Shown here: piece after piece, positions 25,894-34,736 of the stretch
Layout of the letters: each line of letters starts with the position of its first letter
Position numbering within the stretch: position 1 is the stretch's first letter
Source of the DNA: Tunturibacter psychrotolerans
GTDB lineage: Bacteria > Acidobacteriota > Terriglobia > Terriglobales > Acidobacteriaceae
Assembly (NCBI RefSeq): GCF_040359615.1
Contig: NZ_CP132942.1
Span: 1,488,001-1,552,000, forward strand
Length of the DNA stretch: 64,000 nucleotides
Reading direction: 5' to 3'
Made by a program: the position numbers and the translations under genes
The notes under the pieces: model-generated
What the model was told of the DNA's origin: nothing
The model's input: the letters and a program-made list of their open reading frames with translations, nothing else
Databases searched by the model: none

Positions 25894-26999
25894 CGCGCGC
25901 TCAGCTCTCTGACCAGCTCCACCACGTGGATCACATTTTCGACCGGTGTTCCGGGCACAATGCCGTGGCCGAGATTGAAGATATGTCCAGGCCGCCCCGC
26001 AGCCGCTTCAAGAATCTCGCTCACCTGTTGCTTCAACACATCTTCCTGGGCAAACAGGGCAATCGGATCGAGATTCCCCTGTACCGCGCAGCCGGCACCA
26101 ACGGCCTTCCAGCCCGATTCCAACGGAGTCCGCCAGTCAAGCCCAATCACATCCGCACCAGTCTCGCTCATCGCCGGCAGCAGGGAAGCGGTCTCCACTC
26201 CGAAGTAGATCACCGGCACACCCAGTGCTTTAATTCGCTGCACCAGTTCCGTCGTCCAGCCGAGACAGTATTGTCGATAGTCACGAACACTCAGCTTGCC
26301 GACCCAACTATCGAAGATCTGAATCACATCCGCGCCCGCTTCGACTTGCTGCTGCGCATAAGCAACCAAAACGGTAACAATCTTCTCCATCAGAAGCGAC
26401 CAAGCAGGTCCATCCGAGTACATCATCTTCTTAGTCTCGATGTAGTTGCGATCCCCGCCGCCCTGCTTGCCGCCTTCGATCATGTATCCAGCAAGCGTCC
26501 ACGGAGCGCCGCAAAATCCGATGATCCCCAGCGTGTCCCCATCGGCACGGGGCGCAGAAAAGTGCGTGGCAACTTTTTCAATCGCGCGCGCAACATACTG
26601 CAACTCCTCTACTCGATCGGTACGCAGTGTCTTTACGTGCTCCAGCGTCCTCACCGGCGTATGCACTACGGGGCCTTCGCCCGCAACAAACTCGAAGTCC
26701 AGACCCATCGGCGTAAATGGCAGCAGCAGATCGGCAAAGATGATCGCGGCGTCAACATCCAGCCGCTCTGCCGCTGTAATGGTCACCTCCGCCGCAATCT
26801 CAGGCGTCCGGCAAATCTCCAGCAGGGAATGGTGCTTCCGCACCGCCATATACTCCGGCATGTAACGCCCAGCCTGCCGCAAAAACCACACCGGCGTTCT
26901 GTCTACTGGCTGACGCAAACAGGCTCGCACAAAACGGCTCGCTCCCGTCTCTCTGTCAACAGCCGTCACTGCGGCACTTTCCACGATCGCATCACTCAA
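25890..26999 (-). CDS. hemE: Uroporphyrinogen decarboxylase
   Basis: 369 residues from a TTG at 26999 with GAGGA upstream. Decarboxylates the four acetates of uroporphyrinogen III to give coproporphyrinogen III. The N-terminal PVWFLRQAGRYMPEY signature, IIFADLLLPFTPMGL, GFCGAPWTLAGYMIEGG, IQIFDSWVGKLS and FNLGHGIVPGTPVENV are all present. Length is slightly above the usual 340-355 because of a variable N-terminus. First gene of the haem operon. Confidence 0.92.
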   Translation of the reverse strand: MSDAIVESAAVTAVDRETGASRFVRACLRQPVDRTPVWFLRQAGRYMPEYMAVRKHHSLLEICRTPEIAAEVTITAAERLDVDAAIIFADLLLPFTPMGLDFEFVAGEGPVVHTPVRTLEHVKTLRTDRVEELQYVARAIEKVATHFSAPRADGDTLGIIGFCGAPWTLAGYMIEGGKQGGGDRNYIETKKMMYSDGPAWSLLMEKIVTVLVAYAQQQVEAGADVIQIFDSWVGKLSVRDYRQYCLGWTTELVQRIKALGVPVIYFGVETASLLPAMSETGADVIGLDWRTPLESGWKAVGAGCAVQGNLDPIALFAQEDVLKQQVSEILEAAAGRPGHIFNLGHGIVPGTPVENVIHVVELVRELSAR

Positions 27000-27134
27000 A
27001 AGGCTCGTCCTCTATAACCTTTTAAGCCTAGCACTCATAGGTTTCCCTACGCGAACCGACGTAGTCTGAACTGTTCGTGGCACGCGAAAAATTCACCCCA
27101 AATTAGCGCCGAGTACCGCACAGGAAGCCTTCGC

Positions 27135-27380
27135 TTAGGCCTCCAGCCGAAACGTAAACTCTTCAATTACAGGGTTTGTCAGAACCTCGCGCGCAATCCG
27201 CTCCACCTCGGCCTGCGCTGCGTTCTGTTCCAGTCCATCTTCCAGAGTCAGCAGAAAATATTTCCCCTGCCGTACATCGGCAACGCCGCGATATTCCATC
27301 CGCCGCAATGCATCTGCAACTGTCTGCCCCTGGGCATCCAGCACCGTTCGTTTCAGCGTTACATAGACATGAGCCTTCAT
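27135..27380 (-). CDS. purS: Phosphoribosylformylglycinamidine synthase subunit PurS
   Basis: 81 residues: KAHVYVTLKRTVLDAQGQTV, MEYRGVADVRQGKYFLL, NPVIEEFTF. This is the small structural subunit of the three-part FGAM synthase (PurS-PurQ-PurL) that channels ammonia in purine synthesis. purQ and purL are not adjacent, unlike in many genomes. It diverges from ppa with 138 bp between them. Confidence 0.9.
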   Translation of the reverse strand: MKAHVYVTLKRTVLDAQGQTVADALRRMEYRGVADVRQGKYFLLTLEDGLEQNAAQAEVERIAREVLTNPVIEEFTFRLEA

Positions 27381-27518
27381 CTTGTCTGATTATAGACAAG
27401 GTGCAGCTTTCGCCCTCAATCGAGGTAGCGAACCTCCACCAGGCAGCTGGGCCAACCGAACTATGAAGTCAGCCAAGCCTAAAATTTCGATTGGACAAGA
27501 GAAGAGACACCATCCTTT

Positions 27519-28079
27519 ATGACGAACTACCTGGAACTCCCCGTCGGGCCTAACAGCCCCGAGGTCATCAACGCAGTCATCGAGATCCCCTACGAGGGTG
27601 TCAACAAGTACGAGTACGACAAAGAGCTCCACGTCTTCCGTCTCGACCGCAACCTCTACTCCCCCGTCCACTATCCCGGCGACTACGGCTTCATCCCCAG
27701 CACCCTCGGCGACGACGGCGACCCCCTCGACTGCCTCGTCCTCGTCGACACCCCCAGCTTCTCCGGCTGTGTCATGCAGGTCCGCCCCATCGGCGTCCTC
27801 GAGATGCTCGACCAGGGCCTCGGCGACGAGAAGGTCCTCTGCGTCGGTCAGGACAATCCCCGCTACAAAGACGTCTGGAACTTCTCCGAGATCTATCCCC
27901 ACATGCTCCGCGAGATCACGCACTTCTTTGCCATCTACAAGGATCTCGAAGGCAAGCGAGTCGAAGTCAAAGGCTGGCGCGATGCCTCCTTCGCACGCAA
28001 CAAGGTTCTCGAAGCCCAGCAGCGCTTCATCGACAACAAAGCCAACCCCATCCCCAAGCCCGTTCCAAAGAATTCGTAG
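27519..28079 (+). CDS. ppa: Inorganic pyrophosphatase
   Basis: 186 residues, family I soluble pyrophosphatase. EIPYEGVNKYEYDKE, YPGDYGFIPSTLGDDGDPLDCLVL (the metal-binding DxDPxD pattern appears here as DDGDPLD) and the later KDVWNFSEIYPHM are seen. Hydrolyses diphosphate made by biosynthetic reactions. Codons are strongly C-ending, as expected for a highly expressed gene. Convergent with the APC permease. Confidence 0.92.
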   Translation: MTNYLELPVGPNSPEVINAVIEIPYEGVNKYEYDKELHVFRLDRNLYSPVHYPGDYGFIPSTLGDDGDPLDCLVLVDTPSFSGCVMQVRPIGVLEMLDQGLGDEKVLCVGQDNPRYKDVWNFSEIYPHMLREITHFFAIYKDLEGKRVEVKGWRDASFARNKVLEAQQRFIDNKANPIPKPVPKNS

Positions 28080-28085
28080 TTGTTA

Positions 28086-29471
28086 TCACCGCATCACTGA
28101 AGGGGTCGCCGCAGGGCGGCCCCTTCGCGTCATGCGAGCCGCAAGATAAACCACCGGCCCTGCTGCCGCCACAATCGCCGCGAACCCCAGCGCCGGCAGC
28201 CCAGCCACCCGCTCCCCTCGCGCCGCCCACAACGCAAACGCGATCAAGCCCACCGGCGCCACGCCCACCCCCACCGCACCCCAAAAGCCGCCCGGCACCT
28301 TGAACGGCCTCGCCAACTCCGGCTCCTTCACCCGCAGCACTACCAGCGCCACAAACTCCAGCATCAGTGACCCTCCATACAGCACCAGGTCGATTGAGAT
28401 CAGACGTTCAAACGACAGTCTCAGCGCCAGCGCCCATCCCACCGAACACAGCACCACACTCACCCACGGCACATCCCATGCATTTTTCCTCGCCACCACC
28501 TTCGGCAACATCCCCTCTTCGGCCAGCGCATACGGCACCCGCGTGTAGCTCATCATCAACGCGTTGAACATTCCAAACCCGTTAATCGTCCCACCCAGCA
28601 CAACGCACAGCGCCAGCCACGGCCCGGCCAGCTCCCTCGCAGCATCCGCCCATGCGCCGGTCGAAAATCTGTCCGCTGGAATCCCTGCCAATGCCACCGC
28701 CGCCAACGGCAATACATATGTCAGCGCCACCAGCCCGGTCGCCGCCAACATCGCTCTCGGGTAATTTTTCTGTGGCTCCTCCACCTCCTGCGCCACCGTC
28801 GAAGCGTTATCCCACCCCATGTAGTTCCACAGCGCCACCGAAATCGCCCCCGCAAAATCCGCCCCCGTACTCGGAGCCCGCAGTGTCCCCGAACCTGCCA
28901 CACCCAAACCATGCCCGGCCACCAGCCCCTTCCACAACCCCACCGCCGTCAGCACCACAAACGGCGACAGCAGCAAGCAAAACATCCCCACCGACCCCTC
29001 GCCCACCGCCCTCGCCCCACGCAGATTCCAAACCATGCACAGCACCACCACCGCCAGCGCCCACATTGTGCCTCTATACCCTGCCGTCCACGCCGGCTCA
29101 ATCCTCCCCAGATAAAGCACAAAGATCACCGGGTAGATCGCCATATCGAAGACGCTCGCCGCCAGGCTCAACCACGCCTCTTGAAACCCCCAGAATCTAC
29201 CTAGCGCTCGCCTCACCCAGCAGTAGTAACCACCCTCTACCGGCATCGCCGCCGCCAGCTCCCCAACCATCAAACTCGTCGGCAGACTCCACACCACCGG
29301 TATCACCAGCAGGAGCAGCAGCGCTCGCCCATACCCCGCCATGCCGATAATGTCTTCCAGCCCATACGGCCCACCCGACACCATAAAATATGTCGCCGCA
29401 ATCAGCGGCAGCAGCCGTATCTTCCCCCCGCCCGTCCTCGCTCTTCCCAAGCCCACCTGCCCCAGCGCCAT
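28086..29471 (-). CDS. APC-family amino-acid/polyamine permease
   Basis: 461 residues with about twelve hydrophobic segments. LIAATYFMVSGGPYGLEDIIG corresponds to TM1 with the glycine-rich break of the APC superfamily; further markers are PVEGGYYCWVRRALGRFWGF and NYMGWDNASTVAQEVEEPQKNYPRA. The YfnA/PotE-like layout suggests amino acid or polyamine uptake or exchange. The substrate is not predictable. It stands alone between ppa (convergent) and tRNA-Ser. Confidence 0.8.
   Translation of the reverse strand: MALGQVGLGRARTGGGKIRLLPLIAATYFMVSGGPYGLEDIIGMAGYGRALLLLLVIPVVWSLPTSLMVGELAAAMPVEGGYYCWVRRALGRFWGFQEAWLSLAASVFDMAIYPVIFVLYLGRIEPAWTAGYRGTMWALAVVVLCMVWNLRGARAVGEGSVGMFCLLLSPFVVLTAVGLWKGLVAGHGLGVAGSGTLRAPSTGADFAGAISVALWNYMGWDNASTVAQEVEEPQKNYPRAMLAATGLVALTYVLPLAAVALAGIPADRFSTGAWADAARELAGPWLALCVVLGGTINGFGMFNALMMSYTRVPYALAEEGMLPKVVARKNAWDVPWVSVVLCSVGWALALRLSFERLISIDLVLYGGSLMLEFVALVVLRVKEPELARPFKVPGGFWGAVGVGVAPVGLIAFALWAARGERVAGLPALGFAAIVAAAGPVVYLAARMTRRGRPAATPSVMR
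28099..28126. terminator. Strong GC-rich hairpin between ppa and the permease
   Basis: GAAGGGG (28099-28105) pairs with CCCCTTC (28120-28126), extended inward by CGCC/GGCG around a short loop. It lies 20 bp after the ppa stop and inside the last codons of the convergent permease gene. There is no T-run, so it is a probable rather than proven terminator. Confidence 0.4.
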
Positions 29472-29534
29472 TCAGTCTTTATATAGCGACTCCCGCCCCA
29501 CCGCGAACCCGAAGCCACCACAACCCAATCCATG

Positions 29535-29665
29535 CTTTTCTGGTTGTCACCTCCAAAGCGGATCTGTGCTGCCTGTTTCGTTGTCGTCCCGCAAAGGATT
29601 ACCGTTGCTTGTCTTTTTTGTTGTCATTCCCGAAGGGAACCTGCTGTTGCTGCGCCTTTCCGAGG
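29535..29665 (+). repeat. Three degenerate tandem GTTGTC repeats
   Basis: Three diverged copies of a unit of about 38-40 bp begin with GTTGTC at 29543, 29580 and 29620. The third is the clearest: GTTGTCATTCCCGAAGGGAA with the small palindrome TTCCC-GAA-GGGAA, then CTGCTGTTGCTG. I recall similar units as frequent in Terriglobia intergenic regions. They lie between the APC permease and the tRNA gene. Confidence 0.5.
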
Positions 29666-29772
29666 GGGTGCGCAAGTCTCATTTAGCAGAACCTTGTCTT
29701 CCTCCCCCAGCCTCAAGCTATAATTGCCAAAGCCGGGCATCGCCGACACGCGATGCTCACCGCAACACAGAC

Positions 29773-29864
29773 GGAGAGTTGGCCGAGTGGCTGAAGGCGG
29801 CGGTTTGCTAAACCGTTATAGGGCGAAAGCTCTATCGGGGGTTCGAATCCCCCATTCTCCGCCA
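29773..29864 (+). tRNA. tRNA-Ser (GCU)
   Basis: 92 bases including encoded CCA. The acceptor GGAGAGT pairs with ATTCTCC, with discriminator G. The D-arm reads GGCCGAGTGGCTGAAGGC, and the anticodon loop TTGCTAA in a CGGT/ACCG stem gives anticodon GCT. A long variable arm (TATAGGGCGAAAGCTCTA region) is typical of serine tRNA, and the T-arm GGGGGTTCGAATCCCCC is perfect. Reads AGC/AGU codons. The AT-rich RloC-like gene begins 146 bp downstream. Confidence 0.95.
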
Positions 29865-30010
29865 TCGAGATAAGGTCTCGCCTCAGACATCCAACTCTAA
29901 TCTGACAAGATGACCATTGGATAGTGTCCAAAAGAGTCATTGAGTCTTTCTGCCTGGCCTCGTGCTTTCAGTAATATAGTAGACACTCCTGTCGCAGAGA
30001 GGTTCGCAGA

Positions 30011-32197
30011 GTGATCGAATTCGTTGAAGTCCACAATGTAGCCAGCTATCGTTTAAATGATCCTCAAAAACTAGAAGCCGCTGCCACATTCAACTTTCTA
30101 TACGGCAGTAATGGCTCAGGCAAAACTACCATCTCCCGCCTGATGCAAAACCCCCTTCTTTTTCCCGATAGCCTAATTCGCTGGAAGGCAGCAAATCGGT
30201 TAGAAACTCTTGTTTACAACCGAGATTTCGTTGCCCAAAACTTTGTCCAATCATCTGAGATCAGAGGAATTTTCACGCTCGGCCAGCAAAAAGTTGAGAC
30301 CTTAAACCAGATCGCCGCTTTGTCTCAGGACGCGGGTAACCTCTCGTCGCAAATAGGCCAACTTCTGAGAACGAGAGATGGAGAAAACGGATCGGAAGGC
30401 GAAAGCGGCCGATTGAGGAATTTAATCGCCGCATTCACCGATAGGTGTTGGCAGCTAAAGGTAAAGCATGACAGGAAACTCCAGGCAGCGTTCGCTGGTG
30501 TTAGAAGTGATCGCATAAAATTCAAAAACAGACTCCTCACCGAGAAAAAAGACAATAAGGCACAACTAAGAAGCCTTGAGTACCTCGAAACAAAAGCGCT
30601 TTCAGTATTTGACACAACTTCTAGTATCGAAGCCCTTCCTTCGCTTCCAGACGCTACACGGTTGATTGAATTAGAAGCGGCGCCTGTACTCCAAAGAGTG
30701 ATCGTTGGCAAAGCCGATGTTGATATCTCGGCAATGATAAAGAAGCTTTCCAACAGTGACTGGGTTCGGGAAGGCATCAGCTTTTATAAAGTTAATGACG
30801 AGTTCTGCCCATTTTGCCAGCAGAAACCCCCCGAGACACTTGGGAAGAGCCTCGAAGATTATTTTGACGATGCCTTTATTCGGGATGCTCAAGCAATTGA
30901 TCAAATCTGCTCAGACTACAAAATTATCGCTAATCAAACAGAAGCACGATATCAAGAGCTTCTGAACAATCCGGTTAGAGGACTCGAAGTAGATAAGCTT
31001 CGACCGCTTATCGATAGTTTTCACTATACCGTGGCTCTAAATATTGCCCTTCTAGACAGTAAGAAGAAAGAGCCGAGCAAAAAAGTTATTCTGACTCCTT
31101 TAGAAGATGTCGTAAATAAGATCACCATCCTTACAGGGGTGGCGATCAATTTGATACAAGCCCACAATGACCTCGTTAGAAACCGCGATGCAGAGAAAGC
31201 TCGACTCATAGATGAAATCTGGAAATACCTTTTAGACAATGAAATAAAAGAGGAGCTTGCTAGTTTTGAGCAACAAGCAAACAATATCGTGAAGTCTATT
31301 GCTGGCATTGATCAAAAGATCAAGCACAAAGCGTCTGAAAAAGCTCAAATAGAAGATGAGATAAGAAAATTAGAAAAACTAACTACAAGCATCGAGCCAA
31401 CTATAGCCGACATTAATGCAGACCTAACCCGATGGGGATTTACAGGTTTTGCATTAGCTAAAGCTGACAAAAATGGATTCTATAGGCTAGTGAGAGAAGA
31501 CGGGACGGCGGTAAATGACTCTCTAAGTGAAGGGGAGAAAAGTTTTGTGACTTTTCTCTACTTCTATCGCCTACTGAAAGGAAGCAACAGCGAGAGCGGC
31601 ACAGTAAACGATCGAGTTGTGGTCATTGATGACCCTGTGTCTAGTCTAGATAGCAATGTTCTTTATGTCGTTAGCTCCCTAATTAGAAGTCTGTTTAAAG
31701 AAATCAGGGAGGGGAGCAATCCGATTAAGCAGATATTTGTGTTGACCCACAACGTTTATTTTCACAAGGAGGTGACCTATAAACTTCAAGGGCTATGCAA
31801 GTATTGGGTGGTTAGAAAACTCGGCAGCACAAGCAAAATTGAATCTTACTCCTCAAATCCGATAAAGAGTTCGTATGAACTTCTTTGGGCGGAACTGCGT
31901 CGTCTGGACCCCTCCAAGCCGACCACGCAGAACACCATGAGAAGAATACTTGAGACTTATTTCAAGCATTTTGGAAGCATAGATGTCGAGAAGCTCGACG
32001 ACTTCTTCGATGGCCAAGACAAATACCTCGTCAGAAGCCTCCTGTCGTGGATGCACGATGGCTCACATTCAATTCATGATGATCTTCATATCAGTTCAGC
32101 GGATTCGGGAGTCGATGATTACTTCAGGGTTTTTAAGAAAATCTTCGCTGATACAAAGCATGGTGCGCACTACGAGATGATGATGCATCCTATCTGA
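30011..32197 (+). CDS. RloC/PrrC-like zinc-hook ATPase (putative anticodon nuclease)
   Basis: 728 residues from a GTG at 30011. An AAA_13/SMC-like ATPase: Walker A YGSNGSGKTT (31-40), a long coiled-coil middle with CPFC at 266-269 resembling a Rad50/RloC zinc hook, ABC signature LSEGEK (505-510), Walker B VVVIDDP with D-loop SSLD (about 536-547), and switch LTH near 580. The C-terminal 100 residues hold Arg644-x3-Glu648 and His682/His686, spaced much like the Arg-Glu-His triad of the anticodon nuclease PrrC. RloC proteins cut tRNA anticodons in response to phage or DNA damage. The gene is markedly richer in A+T than its neighbours and follows tRNA-Ser, a common integration site, so acquisition is likely. 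Nuclease activity is inferred; a plain AAA_13 ATPase is the alternative. Confidence 0.65.
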   Translation: MIEFVEVHNVASYRLNDPQKLEAAATFNFLYGSNGSGKTTISRLMQNPLLFPDSLIRWKAANRLETLVYNRDFVAQNFVQSSEIRGIFTLGQQKVETLNQIAALSQDAGNLSSQIGQLLRTRDGENGSEGESGRLRNLIAAFTDRCWQLKVKHDRKLQAAFAGVRSDRIKFKNRLLTEKKDNKAQLRSLEYLETKALSVFDTTSSIEALPSLPDATRLIELEAAPVLQRVIVGKADVDISAMIKKLSNSDWVREGISFYKVNDEFCPFCQQKPPETLGKSLEDYFDDAFIRDAQAIDQICSDYKIIANQTEARYQELLNNPVRGLEVDKLRPLIDSFHYTVALNIALLDSKKKEPSKKVILTPLEDVVNKITILTGVAINLIQAHNDLVRNRDAEKARLIDEIWKYLLDNEIKEELASFEQQANNIVKSIAGIDQKIKHKASEKAQIEDEIRKLEKLTTSIEPTIADINADLTRWGFTGFALAKADKNGFYRLVREDGTAVNDSLSEGEKSFVTFLYFYRLLKGSNSESGTVNDRVVVIDDPVSSLDSNVLYVVSSLIRSLFKEIREGSNPIKQIFVLTHNVYFHKEVTYKLQGLCKYWVVRKLGSTSKIESYSSNPIKSSYELLWAELRRLDPSKPTTQNTMRRILETYFKHFGSIDVEKLDDFFDGQDKYLVRSLLSWMHDGSHSIHDDLHISSADSGVDDYFRVFKKIFADTKHGAHYEMMMHPI

Positions 32198-32394
32198 TTT
32201 ATCAGATAACTCGAGACTGAGTGGCGGTGGCCCATGCATCAGATGAGATCAATATCATCGGGTGCCCCATTCATGCAGTCTCATCGCATGAGTGGGCATT
32301 CGCGCGCCCTGCGCGAACCGCTCTTCGGCCACGAACTCCCGCTACCGCTTCCCTCCCCCCACTTCCCAAAACGGGAAGCCCCAAAAATAAATCC

Positions 32395-32590
32395 CAAAAC
32401 CATGTCACATTTTTCCCACCCAAAAAAGTGACTGCTAAAACACCACACTAGCCACGCAAAACACCACACTCCCACCACCAAAACACCACGTCAAAACACC
32501 CACTTTTCTCAAAACCCCAGCAAAACGCCACAAACTCACCGGACCAAAATAATTACCAAAAAAACTCCCCCAAAACCGGCAACGGATGAT
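32395..32590. repeat. Degenerate AAAACACCAC-rich intergenic repeat, copy 1
   Basis: The 500 bp between the RloC-like gene and the next gene contain no convincing ORF but a purine/pyrimidine-skewed array in which AAAACACCAC recurs at least three times near 32436-32495. Its CCAAAACACCACGTC (about 32477-32491) is nearly repeated at 43150-43165. The order AAAAATAAAT, GTGAC.GCTAAA, CCAAAACACCACGTC is shared with copy 2. Confidence 0.45.
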
Positions 32591-32703
32591 GCTCGCGTAG
32601 TCCCATCCTGAGTCGTTCCCGCAAAGCAATTTATGAAATGATACGAATCCCCGGTCTTCCCGGATTGAGTTTGGCTCACAGTAAAGCACACGGTCTTTTT
32701 AGA

Positions 32704-33087
32704 TCAGATCAGATAACCCGAGACAGTCACGAACAGCGTACCCGTAGAGCCCGTCGGGCTATACGTCGTGACGGAAACAACCGTGCCAGGATCAACGTAC
32801 AAACGCACGGCCTGCAGCGCGACATAAGTGTCGAACCCATTTGAGGGCTGCCCGTAGGCAAAGGTTAGCGGGACGAACAGCTGAACGCTCTTCCCTCCGC
32901 AGGTGAAGTTGACGAACGCCTCCAGCTGACTCCCCAGCGGCGTCACATCCACTTGAACACTCACAGTCTCTACGACCAGGTGTTTCCCAGCCGGAACTGT
33001 GACAGACGGCGATCCGGTCTCCCCGAAGGGACGAGTCGGCAATCCGGGAACATCCAGAACAGAACTGATCGCTGCAGCCTTCTTCAT
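32704..33087 (-). CDS. Hypothetical beta-rich small protein
   Basis: 127 residues from the ATG at 33087, supported by GGGAGG upstream; the longer open frame to 33342 lacks support and overlaps the divergent kinase. Sequence: KKAAAISSVLDVPGLP, then alternating hydrophobic strands such as LVVETVSVQVDVTPLG, FVNFTCGGKSVQLFVPL and TLFVTVSGYLI. No signal peptide and no known motif; probably a beta-sandwich. It is divergent from the histidine kinase at 33232 (145 bp apart). Confidence 0.5.
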   Translation of the reverse strand: MKKAAAISSVLDVPGLPTRPFGETGSPSVTVPAGKHLVVETVSVQVDVTPLGSQLEAFVNFTCGGKSVQLFVPLTFAYGQPSNGFDTYVALQAVRLYVDPGTVVSVTTYSPTGSTGTLFVTVSGYLI

Positions 33088-33231
33088 AAGCGCCTCCCAA
33101 AACAAAAAATGTATTCGGGGCCCCGACGCACCACCATACCAAACCTCACCTCGTACTGAAAACCGCCAGATAAAATCTGGGCGGTATACTTGTGCGTCGA
33201 ATTCCGCCGGCGATAAAAGTGAGGCGAGCTG

Positions 33232-34722
33232 ATGGCGCAGTCGAACTCTGATTCGCATAAAATCCTGCCAATTGTTAACCGTTACGGCCTTGCGGTTATC
33301 TCCGTTGCTCTCGCCGTTATCCCAGCGCTTGTGCTGCAACACTTCAAATTTCGTGATGTCGAACTTCCGCTCCTGTTATTCGCAATCGCTCTAACCGCAT
33401 GGCATGCCGGAGTTGGTCCGTCTGTACTGGCCATTGTGCTCTCAAGTGTTTGCTTCGATTATTTTTTTGCGCCTCCCCTTTACGCCTTTTCATTGACGCC
33501 CGCCGATATTCCGGAAATTTTGGTTCTAATCTCTTTCGCCGTATTAATTACCCGGTTCAGTGCCGTACGGCGCAGAATTGAACGAGATCTCCTCCAGACT
33601 CAAGACAAGCTGCAGGCCGAGGTCGTTGAGCGAACCCAGCAGGCCAGCTTGCTGAATCTCACCCACGACAGCATCTTCGTCCGCGACATGAACCATGTCA
33701 TCACTTACTGGAATCGAGGCGCCGAGGAACTGTATGGTTGGGCGCCGTACGAGGCAGTTGCGAAACGCTCTCACGATCTTCTCCAGACCGTCTTCCCGAT
33801 CTCGATCGAAGACATCAGCGCAGAGCTACTACAAACCGGGCGGTGGGAGGGCGAGGTCAGGCGCGTAAAGGCCGACGGAACCGCGGTGATCGTGGCGAGC
33901 CGATGGTCGTTGCGACGCGACGAAGACAATCGGCCCGTCGCTATCATGGAGACCAATAACGACATCACCGACCGCAAACGTCGCGAGGAGCAGATTCGCG
34001 GTCTCAATTACGAGCTCGAGAGACGGTCCAACGACTTGCAGGCCAGCAATAAAGAACTGGAAGCCTTCGCTTATTCTGTCTCCCACGATCTACGTGCTCC
34101 TCTCCGTCACATGGCCGGATACGCCGAGCTACTTCAAAAGAACGCATCTTCCGCACTGGATGACAAAGGGCTGCGATACCTGCGGATGATTCTGGACTCC
34201 GCGAAGAGAATGGGGAATCTCATCGATGATCTGCTCGCGTTTTCGCGAATAGGACGCACGGAGGCGCAGAAGACGTCGGTAAATCTGGAGCAGCTCGTGA
34301 AGGAAGCTCTCAGCGAAGTTCAGCCGGAGACCAGCGGCCGAAGCATTGTCTGGAAAATCGATACACTTCCCGTTTGTTATGGAGATCGTTCGATGCTTAG
34401 GCTTGTTCTCGTCAATCTTCTTTCAAATGCCGTGAAATTCACGCGCCCTCAACCCAGGGCACAGATCGAGGTCGGCTGCGTCGACGGAAATAAAGATGAA
34501 GTCGTGGTATTCGTAAGAGACAATGGCGCAGGTTTTGATATGAAATACGTAGATAAATTGTTTGGTGTGGTTCAGCGATTGCATCACGTGGATTCGTTTG
34601 AAGGTACTGGCATAGGTCTCGCAACCGTTCAGCGCATCATTCACCGTCACGGTGGCAAGGTGCGGGCAGAAGGTGCAGTCGATCGAGGCGCGACCTTCTA
34701 TTTCTCAGTACCGAAAATCTAA
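33232..34722 (+). CDS. Membrane PAS sensor histidine kinase (DUF4118-like)
   Basis: 496 residues; AGGCG precedes the ATG. Three to four N-terminal membrane segments (about residues 15-110, YGLAVISVALAVIPALVLQH...) in the KdpD-like DUF4118 layout, a PAS domain (about 140-255, TYWNRGAEELYGWAPYEAV), a short coiled coil, then HisKA with the phospho-acceptor in YSVSHDLRAPLRHMAGY and an HATPase_c domain (N box LVNLLSNAVKFT, G1 DNGAGF, G2 GTGIGLATV). This matches phytochrome-like light/redox kinases that pair with Rcp1-type regulators, and such a regulator is encoded 14 bp downstream. The signal is unknown. Confidence 0.88.
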   Translation: MAQSNSDSHKILPIVNRYGLAVISVALAVIPALVLQHFKFRDVELPLLLFAIALTAWHAGVGPSVLAIVLSSVCFDYFFAPPLYAFSLTPADIPEILVLISFAVLITRFSAVRRRIERDLLQTQDKLQAEVVERTQQASLLNLTHDSIFVRDMNHVITYWNRGAEELYGWAPYEAVAKRSHDLLQTVFPISIEDISAELLQTGRWEGEVRRVKADGTAVIVASRWSLRRDEDNRPVAIMETNNDITDRKRREEQIRGLNYELERRSNDLQASNKELEAFAYSVSHDLRAPLRHMAGYAELLQKNASSALDDKGLRYLRMILDSAKRMGNLIDDLLAFSRIGRTEAQKTSVNLEQLVKEALSEVQPETSGRSIVWKIDTLPVCYGDRSMLRLVLVNLLSNAVKFTRPQPRAQIEVGCVDGNKDEVVVFVRDNGAGFDMKYVDKLFGVVQRLHHVDSFEGTGIGLATVQRIIHRHGGKVRAEGAVDRGATFYFSVPKI

Positions 34723-34736
34723 ATCAGGAAGATGAC

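Noticed and set aside
25707..27017. Plus-strand 436-codon open frame across hemH/hemE
   Set aside because: Antisense to two clearly conserved haem enzymes; arginine/histidine-rich shadow.
29865..32700. Direct repeat of the tRNA-Ser 3' end as attR of an island
   Set aside because: I looked for a second copy of the tRNA 3' end after the RloC-like gene and found none, so an integrase-type island is not demonstrated.
32704..33342. Long form (212 codons) of the hypothetical protein
   Set aside because: The internal ATG at 33087 has a strong ribosome-binding site; the extension would overlap the start of the divergent kinase gene.
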